From NCBI RefSeq assembly GCF_900444945.1, contig NZ_UFRM01000001.1:1758501-1822500 (forward strand): a stretch of 64,000 nucleotides of DNA, in the 5' to 3' direction. The notes beneath the pieces were generated by a model. That model was not told the DNA's origin, did not search any database, and saw only the letters and a list, made by a program, of their open reading frames with translations. Both the position numbers and the translations under genes were made by a program. Shown here piece by piece: positions 48,209 to 58,675 of the stretch. The stretch comes from Actinobacillus lignieresii (GTDB lineage: Bacteria > Pseudomonadota > Gammaproteobacteria > Enterobacterales > Pasteurellaceae). Position 1 is the first letter of the stretch. Each line of letters opens with the position of its first letter.

Positions 48209-50098
48209 TTATTCGCCTTTTAATAAGCGTAATACTTTTTGCGGATCATCGGTTAATGTGAGAATTTCCATCGTTTTCTCATCATCTAACGCATTAGTGA
48301 TCGCACTTACCACTTGGATATGCTCATTATTGCGTGCCGCAATACCGATCACTAATTTCGCCACACCGTCTTCTTCATCCGTAAAGCGAACACCCTCACG
48401 ATATTGGCAGAACACGATACCGGTTTTTAATACTTTATCTTTTGCCGCAATCGTACCGTGCGGAACCGCAATCCCTTCGCCTAAGTAAGTGGAAACTTGT
48501 TGCTCACGCTCAAACATCGCAGGGATATAATCCTCTTCCGCAAAGCCTAATTTAACTAATTGCTCGCCGGCAAATTGAATCGCTTCTTCTTTGGTACGAG
48601 CGGTTAAATTTAAGAAAATTTGTGCTTCGGTAACGTTTAAACCGGTACTTGCCGTTTCCGCTTGCGGAGCAGTTTCTACTTGTGTCGTTTTTTCCACCGG
48701 AGCGGTATTGGTATTAAGTTTTGCTACTAGACTGTCATAGAATGCGCCGTCTAAGAAGTTATTTAAGGACAAATGTTGTGCGCTCGGTACTTGTTTTTGC
48801 GCACGAGCGGTTAAGTCTTTATGTGTTACCACTAATTGAGAATCTTGCGGTAAATCGTTGATCGCAATATTTTGCACTTCAATATTCAAACCTGCCGCTT
48901 GTACTTTTTTACGTAACATACTTGCACCCATTGCACTTGAGCCCATACCGGCATCACAAGATACATAGATTTTACGTATATTACTAAAATCGCCTGCTAC
49001 CGAAGCTACACCGCCTTTGCTTTGTGCTTTCATCGCCGCCATTTCCGCTTGCGCACTTTCTAACGCATCTTCTTCAGAACCGTCATCTTTTTGCATTTTA
49101 AGTAACACAGAAGCAATGACAAAAGTTACCGCACAAGAAAGAATCACTGAAGCGACTACCGCTAAATGCGCACCTGCCGGTGTCATTGCCAATACCGCAA
49201 TGATTGAACCCGGAGAAGCCGGAGAAACTAAACCGCCGCCTAATAATGTATTGGTTAATACGCCTGTCGCACCGCCTGCGATTACCGCAAGGATTAAACG
49301 AGGATTCATTAATACATACGGGAAGTAAATTTCGTGAATACCGCCGAAGAAGTGAATGATTGATGCGGAACTTGCGGTATTTTTCGCAGAACCTTTACCG
49401 AATAACATATAAGCAATCAAAATCCCTAAACCCGGACCCGGATTCGCTTCAATTAAGAAGAAGATAGATTTACCTAACTCCGAAGATTCTTGAATACCAA
49501 GCGGTGAGAAGATACCGTGGTTAATCGCATTGTTTAAGAATAATATTTTCGCCGGTTCAACAATGATTGAAGTTAAAGCTAAAAGATTTGCATCAACCAA
49601 CGCTTTAACGCCCGCCGCTAATAAATCTGAAATTGAAGTTACCACACCACCGATCACGCTGAATGACAGTAACGCTAATAACATACCGATAATACCGGCA
49701 GAGAAGTTGTTCACTAACATCTCAAAGCCGCTTTTCACTTTACCTTCGATTGCTTTATCGAATGTTTTGATTGCCCAACCGCCAAGAGGACCGACAATCA
49801 TCGCACCCAAGAACATCGGAATTTCAGAACCGACAATGATACCCATAGTGGTAATCGCACCGACCACCGCACCACGTTCGCCGCCGGCTAAACGACCGCC
49901 GCTATAACCGATTAAAAGCGGTAATAGATAGCTGATCATCGGGCCGACAAGTTTTGCAAAGCTTTCGTTCGGTAACCAACCGGTCGGAATAAATAATGCG
50001 GTAATAAAACCCCAAGCGATGAATGCTCCGATATTCGGCATCACCATATTTGATAAGAAACGCCCAAAACTTTGGACTTTCACTTTTAAATTAGACAT
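48209..50098 (-). CDS. mtlA: Mannitol PTS transporter EIICBA
   Basis: A 629-residue fused PTS permease from the ATG at 50098 (MSNLKVKVQSFGRFLS); 20 further residues of open frame upstream run into the regulatory region. The membrane EIIC domain (~1-340) is followed by EIIB with the phosphorylated Cys in VSCDAGMGSSAMGAS and EIIA with the active His in GIAVPHGTI. It imports mannitol as the 1-phosphate. Three CRP sites precede it. Confidence 0.97.
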   Translation of the reverse strand: MSNLKVKVQSFGRFLSNMVMPNIGAFIAWGFITALFIPTGWLPNESFAKLVGPMISYLLPLLIGYSGGRLAGGERGAVVGAITTMGIIVGSEIPMFLGAMIVGPLGGWAIKTFDKAIEGKVKSGFEMLVNNFSAGIIGMLLALLSFSVIGGVVTSISDLLAAGVKALVDANLLALTSIIVEPAKILFLNNAINHGIFSPLGIQESSELGKSIFFLIEANPGPGLGILIAYMLFGKGSAKNTASSASIIHFFGGIHEIYFPYVLMNPRLILAVIAGGATGVLTNTLLGGGLVSPASPGSIIAVLAMTPAGAHLAVVASVILSCAVTFVIASVLLKMQKDDGSEEDALESAQAEMAAMKAQSKGGVASVAGDFSNIRKIYVSCDAGMGSSAMGASMLRKKVQAAGLNIEVQNIAINDLPQDSQLVVTHKDLTARAQKQVPSAQHLSLNNFLDGAFYDSLVAKLNTNTAPVEKTTQVETAPQAETASTGLNVTEAQIFLNLTARTKEEAIQFAGEQLVKLGFAEEDYIPAMFEREQQVSTYLGEGIAVPHGTIAAKDKVLKTGIVFCQYREGVRFTDEEDGVAKLVIGIAARNNEHIQVVSAITNALDDEKTMEILTLTDDPQKVLRLLKGE

Positions 50099-50204
50099 AA
50101 CTGCTCCTAGAACAACAGTGTGTGAATTAAATAAATAAGATTGAATAATCTGGCGCATAAATTAGCACCGGAAAGCAAAGTCTCAAAAATATTTATTTAA
50201 AAAA

Positions 50205-50220
50205 TGTGAAGACGATCACA
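50205..50220 (-). promoter_or_regulatory. CRP site 1 upstream of mtlA
   Basis: TGTGA-N6-TCACA (TGTGAAGACGATCACA), a perfect match to both CRP half-sites, 107-122 bases ahead of the mtlA ATG. Confidence 0.85.
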
Positions 50221-50247
50221 TTAATTTTTTAGTTAAAATTTTATAAT

Positions 50248-50263
50248 TGTGACATATATCACA
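50248..50263 (-). promoter_or_regulatory. CRP site 2 upstream of mtlA
   Basis: TGTGACATATATCACA, perfect half-sites and spacing; 43 bases from site 1. Confidence 0.85.
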
Positions 50264-50288
50264 TTTATAAAAACAACTATCTAAAAAT

Positions 50289-50304
50289 TGTGATATAGAT
50301 CACA
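50289..50304 (-). promoter_or_regulatory. CRP site 3 upstream of mtlA
   Basis: TGTGATATAGATCACA, perfect half-sites and spacing; 41 bases from site 2. The rest of the 303-base gap 50099-50401 holds no gene, only these sites and the glmS terminator. Confidence 0.85.
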
Positions 50305-50358
50305 TTTTCTCCGCAAGCGGTTAAATTTCTGTATTTTTTAGCAAAAGCCATAAACAAA

Positions 50359-50384
50359 AAAGCCTCCGAATTCTCGGAGGCTTT
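50359..50384 (-). terminator. Terminator of glmS
   Basis: AAAGCCTCCGA (50359-50369) and TCGGAGGCTTT (50374-50384) form an 11-bp stem with an ATTC loop, followed by a T-run on the minus strand. Confidence 0.92.
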
Positions 50385-50401
50385 AGATATGAAAGAAATG
50401 A

Positions 50402-52234
50402 TTACTCTACGGTTACCGCTTTCGCTAAGTTACGAGGCTGATCCACATCGGTACCTTTAATTAAAGCGATGTGATATGAAAGTAATTGTAACGGCACGGT
50501 ATAGAAAATCGGTGCGGTTACTTCATCAACTTTAGGCATTAAAATCGTTTTAAAACCTTCCGCTTCGGCAAAACCGGCATCATGATCCGCAAATACGTAT
50601 AACTGACCACCGCGCGCACGTACTTCTTCAATATTTGATTTCACTTTTTCAAGTAAATCGTTTTCCGGTGCAACGACTACAACCGGCATTTCGCTATCGA
50701 TTAACGCTAACGGACCGTGTTTTAATTCGCCCGCCGCATAGGCTTCCGCGTGAATGTATGAAATTTCTTTTAATTTCAATGCGGATTCCATTGCAATCGG
50801 ATAGTATTCGCCGCGACCTAAGAATAAAGTATGGTGTTTATCCGCAAAATCTTCCGATAATTTTTCGATTTGTTTATCGAACACTAACGCACTTTCGATC
50901 TGTGCCGGTAAGCGTTGTAACGATTGAATAATGTGATGTTCTTGCTCTTCGGATACCGTGCCTTTTAAGCGACCGATCGCCACATTTAACAACAACATAC
51001 AAGTTAATTGCGTTGTAAATGCTTTTGTAGATGCCACACCGATTTCTACGCCAGCTTTGGTCATAAAGGCAAAATCAGACTCACGTACAAGTGAAGAACT
51101 TGCCACATTACAAATCGTCATTGCAGACATATAACCAGATTCTTTCGCTAAGCGTAATGCCGCTAAGGTATCCGCCGTTTCACCTGATTGTGAAAGGGTT
51201 AATAATAAGCTATTCGGGCGAGTTACGAATTTACGATAACGTAATTCAGATGCGATTTCAACGTCACAGCTCACACCTGCGATTGCTTCGAACCAGTAGC
51301 GAGCAACCATACCCGCATTATAAGAAGTACCGCAAGCAACAATTTGAACATGTTCTACTTTCGCTAAAATTTCCGCCGCATTCGGACCAATCGCATCAAT
51401 TTTCACTTTACCGTTTTCGATACGACCGTCTAAGGTATTAATAATCGCAACCGGTTGTTCGAAAATTTCTTTTTGCATATAGTGACGGTATTGACCTTTG
51501 TCCGCCGCATCCGCTTCAAAATTACCTTCGTGAATTTCACGTTCGACTTTTTGACCGTCACGCGTATAAATATCAACGGTTTCACGGGTAATTTCCGCTA
51601 CATCGCCTTCTTCAAGGTAAGCGAAACGGCGTGTTACGCTTAACAATGCTAACGGGTCTGACGCTAAGAAGTTCTCACCGATACCGTAACCGATCACTAA
51701 CGGAGAACCTGAACGAGCAACGATTAAATGCTCCGGTTCATCTTGATTCATTACTACCGTACCGTATGCACCACGAAGCTGAACCACGGTTTTTTGTACC
51801 GCTTCTAATAAAGATTTAGCCGAGCGTAATTCCCATTCAACCAAGTGAGCAATCACTTCGGTATCCGTTTGCGATTGGAATACATAACCGCGTTCTTGAA
51901 GTACGACTTTTAATTCTTCATAGTTTTCAATAATACCGTTATGTACCACAGCGATTTTACCGCTGCGATGCGGGTGAGCATTGGTTTCCGAAGGCTCACC
52001 GTGAGTCGCCCAACGCGTATGTGCAATACCTGTACCGCCTAAAAGCGGTTTTACCGCTAAAGCGTCGTCAAGTTCTTTTACTTTACCGACACGACGTACG
52101 ATTTGCATATCGTGTTCGTTATTTAACACCGCAACACCGGCAGAGTCATAACCACGATATTCCAAACGATGTAAACCGTCCACTAAGATTTTTGCTACAT
52201 CACGTTGCGCTACTGCACCTACAATTCCGCACAT
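50402..52234 (-). CDS. glmS: Glutamine--fructose-6-phosphate aminotransferase
   Basis: A 610-residue GlmS making glucosamine 6-phosphate for cell-wall synthesis. The N-terminal glutaminase begins MCGIVGAV with the catalytic Cys directly after the initiator Met; two SIS sugar-isomerase domains follow ([30 protein letters not shown]), ending [12 protein letters not shown] DeoR-family gene lies upstream in the same direction. Confidence 0.98.
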   Translation of the reverse strand: MCGIVGAVAQRDVAKILVDGLHRLEYRGYDSAGVAVLNNEHDMQIVRRVGKVKELDDALAVKPLLGGTGIAHTRWATHGEPSETNAHPHRSGKIAVVHNGIIENYEELKVVLQERGYVFQSQTDTEVIAHLVEWELRSAKSLLEAVQKTVVQLRGAYGTVVMNQDEPEHLIVARSGSPLVIGYGIGENFLASDPLALLSVTRRFAYLEEGDVAEITRETVDIYTRDGQKVEREIHEGNFEADAADKGQYRHYMQKEIFEQPVAIINTLDGRIENGKVKIDAIGPNAAEILAKVEHVQIVACGTSYNAGMVARYWFEAIAGVSCDVEIASELRYRKFVTRPNSLLLTLSQSGETADTLAALRLAKESGYMSAMTICNVASSSLVRESDFAFMTKAGVEIGVASTKAFTTQLTCMLLLNVAIGRLKGTVSEEQEHHIIQSLQRLPAQIESALVFDKQIEKLSEDFADKHHTLFLGRGEYYPIAMESALKLKEISYIHAEAYAAGELKHGPLALIDSEMPVVVVAPENDLLEKVKSNIEEVRARGGQLYVFADHDAGFAEAEGFKTILMPKVDEVTAPIFYTVPLQLLSYHIALIKGTDVDQPRNLAKAVTVE

Positions 52235-52357
52235 ATTTTTTGTTCCTATATTAAGATTAAATTAAAAACCGTTATAACTGATTGAGTATAAGAATGCGTG
52301 ACAAGCGGTTATTTTTTCAGAAAAATTTACCCTGTTTTGCATACTCATTATGTTTTA

Positions 52358-53116
52358 CTATTGGGCAATAATGACTTGAACGCCATGCTTTTCAATCGCC
52401 GCTTTTACTTCTTCGGTAATTTCCGAGTCCGTAATTAATTTATGGATTGCAGCCCATTCCAACTCTAAATTCGGCATTTTTCTTCCGAATTTTTGTGATT
52501 CGATCAATACAATCACTTCACGAGAAACTTTCGCCATCACTTGGCTTAAGCCGACCAACTCATTAAAAGTCGTCGTTCCCCGTTCTAAATCCAAACTATC
52601 CGCCCCGATAAACAATTGGTCAAAATCGTACGAGCATAACACTTGCTCGGCGACTTTTCCTTGAAACGAATCGGAACGGCTATCCCAAGTACCACCGGTC
52701 ATCAATACGGTAGGTTCATTGTCTAATAAAGTCAGCTCGGTCGCTAAAGACAGAGAATTGGTCATCACCACTAAACCGGTTTGGTAAAGCATTTTGACCA
52801 TTGCCCCCGTCGTACTGCCGCTATCGATAATAATTCGATTATGATCACGAATTTGTTTTACCGCCTCATTAGCAATCGCTAACTTTTGTTTCGAAAGTTT
52901 CTCGTTCGAATCATCTATCATTTCCGACGGAATTTTTACCGCTCCGCCATAACGACGCAATAAGAAACCGCTTTCTTCTAAAGCGGTTAAATCCTTACGA
53001 ATAGTGACTTCCGAGGTTTCAAAAAAATGAGCTAACGTATCTACGCTAACTTCACCTTCCTCTTGAACCATCTTTACGATTAAATGGCGGCGTTGTTGTG
53101 TGTTTCTCTTTGACAT
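52358..53116 (-). CDS. DeoR-family transcriptional regulator
   Basis: A 252-residue DeoR/GlpR-type regulator: N-terminal HTH (VSVDTLAHFFETSEVTIRKD, then LTALEESGFLLRRYGGAV) and a sugar-phosphate sensing domain (IIIDSGSTTGAMVKML, FIGADSLD). Such proteins answer to phosphorylated sugars. It precedes glmS by 123 bases, which suggests but does not prove control of amino-sugar metabolism. Confidence 0.9.
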   Translation of the reverse strand: MSKRNTQQRRHLIVKMVQEEGEVSVDTLAHFFETSEVTIRKDLTALEESGFLLRRYGGAVKIPSEMIDDSNEKLSKQKLAIANEAVKQIRDHNRIIIDSGSTTGAMVKMLYQTGLVVMTNSLSLATELTLLDNEPTVLMTGGTWDSRSDSFQGKVAEQVLCSYDFDQLFIGADSLDLERGTTTFNELVGLSQVMAKVSREVIVLIESQKFGRKMPNLELEWAAIHKLITDSEITEEVKAAIEKHGVQVIIAQ

Positions 53117-53221
53117 TCTATTTCCGCAAAAAGTTTCGCACCAAACTCAAAAAATTTCGTTTCAAAACTTTTTTATTATATTTAGTCTAATTTATTTATG
53201 CAATAAATTTAATAAAAAGAA

Positions 53222-53243
53222 AAGCCACTTAACTAAGTGGCTT
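53222..53243 (-). terminator. Terminator after the OsmB-like gene
   Basis: AAGCCACTTA (53222-53231) pairs with TAAGTGGCTT (53234-53243), with a T-rich tail on the minus strand, 10 bases past the stop. Confidence 0.88.
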
Positions 53244-53253
53244 CGTATCAAAA

Positions 53254-53454
53254 TTATTTAACTTGGCTACCGATTAAGCCGCCAAGCGCCGCTCCGCCAA
53301 GCGTTGCGCCGGTAGATTCGCCAATCATATGCCCTGCAACACCGCCTACCGCTGCACCGATAGCCGTATTTCGTTGAGTTTTGTTTAATGAATGACAAGC
53401 ACTTAGAGATAAAGCAAGAGATAAAATAGCGGTTAATTTGAATACTAGTTTCAT
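53254..53454 (-). CDS. osmB: OsmB-like glycine-zipper lipoprotein
   Basis: A 66-residue lipoprotein: signal peptide with lipobox LSAC (Cys at residue 20), then NTAIGAAVGGVAGHMIG and TLGGAALGGLIGSQV, two glycine zippers, as in OsmB. Likely outer-membrane attached and stress related. Single gene. Confidence 0.85.
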   Translation of the reverse strand: MKLVFKLTAILSLALSLSACHSLNKTQRNTAIGAAVGGVAGHMIGESTGATLGGAALGGLIGSQVK

Positions 53455-53552
53455 TGAGAAATCCTCATAAATTAATTTTCCTAAACGATAAATTACACAA
53501 GGTAATTTATGTGCACTCAGACGTTATAAGACGATAAAAGTTCATTAATTAT

Positions 53553-54545
53553 TTAACTCCGACTATTCTCAAGATCATAATCGAATATATTGCCATATAC
53601 CCGTTTCATCTCTTGCTCAAAATGACGGATACGAAAACGTTGCTCGATTAAACGTAAACCGTTTTCAATTTTTGGATTCATTTTTTCATTTACGAAATCG
53701 TCGATCGCTTGGCAAACTTTTTGAGCAAACAACGTATATTCGCCTTCACCTATCCAATCGCCTACCGAATCATCAATAACTTCATTGTTATATATATCGG
53801 TATATCCGGAAAAGCCGATTACATGACATCCCGAAGCCATTGCCTCCAATGCCATTAACCCTAAAGATTCTCGTTCCGCAAACGAGATAAAAATAGCGGC
53901 TTCAGACATCACTTTAGCCACTTCTTCTCGAGTTAAGCCTTGAATATTAACAAAATTTACACTGTGTTTATGGGAATAAAGCGATAAGAAATAAAACTTG
54001 AAAATATCAAATTCCGCCGAACGTTTACGCCTCGAAAATGCAATTTGAATGACTTCTCGTTGCTTTTCCGCAGGTTTAAAATAATCGGGGATATAAGGAT
54101 GAATAATATCGATTGGTTTTGTTACGCCGATTTCTTGTAACTTATACTTCGTATAGCTACTAGGTACAATAATCCGTTCCAAACGATGCTCATTAATATG
54201 TTGAGCGGAAAGAAACCCATATCCGGTATAAAACGGATTTTGATTATGCATAATCATTCTTGGAAACACAGTCATTTTACTCGCTAGATCGTAAAGGACT
54301 TGCATTACTTCCGGCACAATGAAAATATCTTGCGAAGAAAATTCAATTTCCTCATTAAGAATTACGACCGGAAGAGAACCGAAGCTATTTACAATTTCCT
54401 CGGATTGGTTTCCCGCCAATAAAATACTGGCGTTAATGCCTAACTTTCTTAATGTTCTAACATGATCCAGATTGACAAAATCGCCGCCGGTGCAAGGTCT
54501 ATTAACAAAACAGAAGCAAACGTTTAAATCTATATTATTTTCCAT
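53553..54545 (-). CDS. agt: Alpha-glucosyltransferase Agt extending NGT glycans
   Basis: A 330-residue GT-B glycosyltransferase (GT4-like): N-terminal TGGDFVNLDHVRTLRKLG, and the C-terminal nucleotide-sugar motif FAERESLGLMALEAMASGCHVIG. It sits directly after ngt. In A. pleuropneumoniae the gene in this position encodes an alpha-1,6-glucosyltransferase that lengthens the single glucose placed on Asn by NGT; I assign that role on family, length and context. Confidence 0.9.
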   Translation of the reverse strand: MENNIDLNVCFCFVNRPCTGGDFVNLDHVRTLRKLGINASILLAGNQSEEIVNSFGSLPVVILNEEIEFSSQDIFIVPEVMQVLYDLASKMTVFPRMIMHNQNPFYTGYGFLSAQHINEHRLERIIVPSSYTKYKLQEIGVTKPIDIIHPYIPDYFKPAEKQREVIQIAFSRRKRSAEFDIFKFYFLSLYSHKHSVNFVNIQGLTREEVAKVMSEAAIFISFAERESLGLMALEAMASGCHVIGFSGYTDIYNNEVIDDSVGDWIGEGEYTLFAQKVCQAIDDFVNEKMNPKIENGLRLIEQRFRIRHFEQEMKRVYGNIFDYDLENSRS

Positions 54546-54593
54546 AACATAACCTTAAGAGCCTCTAAAATATAAAAAATTTATTATTATGAG

Positions 54594-56456
54594 TTAATTT
54601 TCTTTTAGGAACGCATTTAATTTTTCTAAAAATACTTGTCCCATCGGTCTAGGATCCCCGGTAAACAATGTGTTCAATCCGTTATTTTCAATAATATATC
54701 GACGCAACTCTAAACGCTCCTGATGATTTTCCGCCAAGCGAACCGCCCGTTCAACATATTCATCTACCGTATTTGCTATCAGCCACTCGGGTAAGCCTAA
54801 ACGTTTAAACAGCCCTTCATCAATATGCTCGTGAACTTCGGCTCCTGTCTTACACACACCAACTAAGCCTAAAGTGACCATATCGATAATTCCGTTCGTA
54901 TTCCCGAATGGGAACGGGTTTACCATCATATCGCAATTATGCAAAATACGGAGATATTGATGATAAGGAGAATGAGGGTGTGCAGTGGCCGAATCACCTA
55001 AATAAGATTTAATAAAGCGTTCTACATACGGGTGAGTAATACCGTTTGATTGCCCCAATGCAAAATGGAAATGCACTTTCACTTTGGCACGATCACGAAT
55101 CGCTTTTAACGCTTCTAAGAAATACGGATTTAGCTTCATCGTGGTTGAAGCTATACCGATATTTACCACTTCCGGATTTTCACGTAATAAATAGTCCACT
55201 TTTTCAGGCGCTAATGCTGACGGGACGTAAGGCAGCGCATCTTTTGGTAAACGTAATAACGTTTCGCTAAAGCACTCTTCCGAGCCGACATAATCGTCTT
55301 CCACAATCACATATTCAATGAAGTCCGAATGTGTTGTTGCCGGATGCCCCAATGCGATCGCTTGTATCGGAGTAAGGCGCGTATTACTTGCGAAAATCGT
55401 CGTCATATCCATACCGATACTCGGCATATAAAATATTGCGGCACCGTTGCTCTCACAAACTGAGCGGATAAATTCTAACTTCTGCTTCATATTATCGCCG
55501 GCAACCAAGTGGAACTCATCAAAAACCTCTTGACCCGCTTGATCAACCGACGGACTACCTAAACCGATTAAATAGAAATGTTCACGTGCCGCAATCATAG
55601 ATGTGGAATGCGTACGGTAAATAGAATGGGCCGAATGGAAATGTTCCAGTAATACGACCATAACCGGTTTATTATTACGGTAACCGATATGAGCGACATC
55701 TCGATCTTTCCAACCGTATTCACTTTCGATATGGCGACGAATAACATGATTTAACGCCCTTTTCACATCATGTTTATTTACTGACGTATCATAACTACAA
55801 TGCATATATACGTCATGCGAAATGGCACTAGGAATATTATTCAGGTTTTTAAGTTGATCCAAATGTCGTGGAAACCATTGCAAAATGGTCGCTCGTTTAT
55901 TAAACGCAGTTGATGTACCGATAAAACGAGGCGATTGCAAAGCAAAACATAAAGAAGCGCATAATTCAGGTGAAATATTCCACATTACATCCAGATTCAA
56001 ATTTACGTTAGATTCCGGTAAATACAGGATACAGAATTTAATTAATGACGATTTTGAAGAATCTAAATGAATCTCTAAACTATTCTTACGATTCGGCTCT
56101 CTGTTATATGTTTGTAATATATGATCCGCATTCACAAACGGTGAACTGGCAAAGATTAACGCTAACCAACGTTGATAAACCAGAAATCTCTGAACGCCTA
56201 AATCAGAGATTTCTAAAATCGGATCGGAAAAAAGCGTAGTAATCGCCGTTGCCATACGCGTACAAAAATAAACTATTTTTTCTTGTTCTAAATCCTGAAG
56301 CTGCGCCGGATATTCAAACTCAATCTCCTGAATACCACCAAAGTTACTGTCTAACTGACCCAAAATTAAAAGTAATTCGGAGCAAGCTTTTTCATAATCT
56401 TTAGCCGCAACCGCCGCTTCAAAATTAGCTACATTCGGTTTATTTTCGTTTTCCAT
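54594..56456 (-). CDS. ngt: Cytoplasmic N-glycosyltransferase (HMW1C-like NGT, GT41)
   Basis: A 620-residue enzyme that moves glucose from UDP-glucose to Asn in N-X-S/T sequons of adhesins. Residue numbers shown important in ApHMW1C are all in place: His277, Lys441, Gln469, His495 and Asn521. An all-alpha N-terminal domain precedes the GT-B fold. It lies between rimO (15 bases upstream) and agt (48 bases downstream). No HMW-type adhesin gene is adjacent, unlike Haemophilus hmwABC. Confidence 0.97.
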   Translation of the reverse strand: MENENKPNVANFEAAVAAKDYEKACSELLLILGQLDSNFGGIQEIEFEYPAQLQDLEQEKIVYFCTRMATAITTLFSDPILEISDLGVQRFLVYQRWLALIFASSPFVNADHILQTYNREPNRKNSLEIHLDSSKSSLIKFCILYLPESNVNLNLDVMWNISPELCASLCFALQSPRFIGTSTAFNKRATILQWFPRHLDQLKNLNNIPSAISHDVYMHCSYDTSVNKHDVKRALNHVIRRHIESEYGWKDRDVAHIGYRNNKPVMVVLLEHFHSAHSIYRTHSTSMIAAREHFYLIGLGSPSVDQAGQEVFDEFHLVAGDNMKQKLEFIRSVCESNGAAIFYMPSIGMDMTTIFASNTRLTPIQAIALGHPATTHSDFIEYVIVEDDYVGSEECFSETLLRLPKDALPYVPSALAPEKVDYLLRENPEVVNIGIASTTMKLNPYFLEALKAIRDRAKVKVHFHFALGQSNGITHPYVERFIKSYLGDSATAHPHSPYHQYLRILHNCDMMVNPFPFGNTNGIIDMVTLGLVGVCKTGAEVHEHIDEGLFKRLGLPEWLIANTVDEYVERAVRLAENHQERLELRRYIIENNGLNTLFTGDPRPMGQVFLEKLNAFLKEN

Positions 56457-56471
56457 ACATTATCCTTACAA

Positions 56472-57803
56472 TTAACAAGTTCCCCAAAGGTCATATTCGT
56501 CTGCGTTGGTAATGCTTACCGAAATCACTTGACCGACTTTCACTTCTTGCTCGGAAAGGTTATCGACATAGACTACGCCGTCAATTTCCGGCGCATCCGC
56601 CATTGAACGACCGATAATACCTTCTTCGTCAATTTCATCAATAATGACTGCAAGCGTTTTACCCACTTTTTGTTGTAAACGGGCAGCGGAAATACGTTGT
56701 TGAACTTGCATAAAGCGATGGAAGCGTTCTTCTTTCACGTCTTCCGGCACTTGATCCGCCATTTCGGTTGCAACCGCCCCTTCTACTGGGCTAAATTTGA
56801 AGCAGCCGACGCGATCTAACTGGGCTTCTTCCAAGAAATCCAATAACATTTGGAAATCTTCTTCCGTTTCTCCCGGGAAGCCGACAATAAAGGTTGAACG
56901 TAAGGTTAATTCCGGACAAATCTCACGCCATTTTTTTATACGTTCCAAAGTACGATCTATAGCGCCGGGGCGTTTCATCGCTTTCAGCACTTTCGGGCTG
57001 GCGTGCTGTAACGGAATATCCAAATACGGCAGAATTTTACCTTGCGCCATAAGCGGAATTAAGTCGTCCACGTGCGGATACGGATAGACATAATGTAGGC
57101 GAACCCAAATACCTAGCGAGCCTAACTGCTCACATAAAGTGATAAGATTATTTTTAATCGGCGCACCGTTCCAGAAAACCGTTTTATTTTGATTTTCTTT
57201 TGACTGATCCAGCGCATAAGCGGAAGTATCTTGAGAAACGATGAGTAACTCTTTTACGCCCGAATCGGCAAGGCGTTTTGCTTCATCTAACACTTGCACA
57301 ATCGGACGGCTATCTAAATCGCCGCGCATTGACGGAATAATACAGAAGGTACAACGATGGTCGCAACCTTCCGAAATTTTTAAATAGGCGTAATGTTTAG
57401 GAGTAAGTTTAACCCCTTGCGCCGGCACAAGACTGGTATAAATATTACCTTCCGGACGCGGTACGTATTTATGTACGTGTTTCATTACCGCTTCATAACT
57501 GTGAGGGCCGGTAATCTCCAAAACTTTCGGATGTACTTCACGAATTTGGTTTTCTTTCGCCCCTAAACAGCCGGTTACAATCACTTTACCGTTTTCTTCC
57601 AATGCTTCGCCGATCGCTTCTAACGACTCCTGCACCGCACTATCAATAAAGCCGCAGGTATTTACAATGACTAAATCCGCATTTTCATAACTTGGAATGA
57701 TGTTATAACCGTCTGTACGTAATTCAGTCAGAATACGTTCCGAATCGACTAAATTCTTCGGACAGCCAAGACTAATAAAGCCAATATTAGGTGTAGTACT
57801 CAT
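56472..57803 (-). CDS. rimO: Ribosomal protein S12 methylthiotransferase
   Basis: A 443-residue radical SAM enzyme that methylthiolates Asp88 of S12. The UPF0004 domain starts [18 protein letters not shown]; the radical SAM motif is CDHRCTFC; a TRAM domain ends the protein ([19 protein letters not shown]). First gene of the rimO-ngt-agt operon. Confidence 0.97.
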   Translation of the reverse strand: MSTTPNIGFISLGCPKNLVDSERILTELRTDGYNIIPSYENADLVIVNTCGFIDSAVQESLEAIGEALEENGKVIVTGCLGAKENQIREVHPKVLEITGPHSYEAVMKHVHKYVPRPEGNIYTSLVPAQGVKLTPKHYAYLKISEGCDHRCTFCIIPSMRGDLDSRPIVQVLDEAKRLADSGVKELLIVSQDTSAYALDQSKENQNKTVFWNGAPIKNNLITLCEQLGSLGIWVRLHYVYPYPHVDDLIPLMAQGKILPYLDIPLQHASPKVLKAMKRPGAIDRTLERIKKWREICPELTLRSTFIVGFPGETEEDFQMLLDFLEEAQLDRVGCFKFSPVEGAVATEMADQVPEDVKEERFHRFMQVQQRISAARLQQKVGKTLAVIIDEIDEEGIIGRSMADAPEIDGVVYVDNLSEQEVKVGQVISVSITNADEYDLWGTC

Positions 57804-57846
57804 AAATTTCTCAAAAATATCATTAGGTAATCAAATAAAAAAAAGA

Positions 57847-57865
57847 CCTACTGAGAATCAGTAGG
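57847..57865. terminator. Hairpin upstream of rimO
   Basis: CCTACTGA (57847-57854) pairs with TCAGTAGG (57858-57865), with an A-run at 57837-57844 giving poly-U on the minus strand. It lies about 110 bases past the mtnN stop and before rimO. Confidence 0.7.
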
Positions 57866-57909
57866 CAAAGTGTGAATATTGTACAGAACTTGCTGTAAAA
57901 TAGCGATAA

Positions 57910-57965
57910 CAAGCGGTTATATTTTAGCGATTCTTTGCAAATTTTTAGCTAAATCGAACCGCTTG
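57910..57965 (-). terminator. Paired uptake-sequence hairpin after mtnN
   Basis: CAAGCGGTT (57910-57918) faces AACCGCTTG (57957-57965), a 9-bp perfect stem with a long AT-rich loop, 12 bases past the mtnN stop. Confidence 0.5.
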
Positions 57966-57976
57966 CTCCGTAAGAA

Positions 57977-58675
57977 TTAAGCGAAGTTATTTAACATTGC
58001 GACCACGATCTCCGAAGAGTTCTTTGCCGCTAACGGTAAAAATTCATCAAAAGAAAGATGTGATTCTTTATCCGCTACATCCGAGATGGCTCTGACCACC
58101 ACAAAAGGTACGTTAAACGCGTGACAAACCTGTGCAATAGCTGCCGCTTCCATTTCTACTGCGGCAACACTCGGGAAATCTTGGCGAATTATTGCGATTT
58201 TCTCCGCTCCGTTTACAAAAACATCACCACTACAAATTAAACCGGACACCGCATTAAAACCCGCCGTTTGCGTTTCTTTTAATGCAACGGAAACTAACTG
58301 TTCGTTCGGCAGAAAGGCGGCGGGATTAGCCGGTAATTGCCCTTTATCATAACCGAACGCCGTTACATCCGCATCGTGGTGGCGTACTTCCGTAGAAATC
58401 ACTATATCGCCGACATTTAAATTCGCATCCAAGCCTCCGGCCGAACCGGTATTAATAATCATATCCGGTTTGGTTAATTCCAATAACAATGCGGTACCCA
58501 CCGCCGCCGCAACTTTGCCGATACCTGATTGTAATAACGCTACTTGCGTATTATTAATTTTACCGTCATAAATTTTACAACCCGCAATTTCTATTACTTT
58601 AGCTTCAACCATTAAATTACGCAGAATTTCCACTTCTTGTGCCATTGCGCCGATAATACCAATTTTTAATCTCAT
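57977..58675 (-). CDS. mtnN: 5'-methylthioadenosine/S-adenosylhomocysteine nucleosidase
   Basis: A 232-residue Pfs/MtnN enzyme: [40 protein letters not shown] and the catalytic Asp in RAISDVAD. It detoxifies SAH and MTA and feeds the methyl and AI-2 cycles. Its start overlaps the stop of the upstream DsbA-like gene by one base. Confidence 0.97.
   Translation of the reverse strand: MRLKIGIIGAMAQEVEILRNLMVEAKVIEIAGCKIYDGKINNTQVALLQSGIGKVAAAVGTALLLELTKPDMIINTGSAGGLDANLNVGDIVISTEVRHHDADVTAFGYDKGQLPANPAAFLPNEQLVSVALKETQTAGFNAVSGLICSGDVFVNGAEKIAIIRQDFPSVAAVEMEAAAIAQVCHAFNVPFVVVRAISDVADKESHLSFDEFLPLAAKNSSEIVVAMLNNFA

Noticed and set aside
52235..52357. glmS ribozyme or riboswitch
   Set aside because: The leader is too short and shows only an uptake core; this riboswitch class is a Gram-positive feature.
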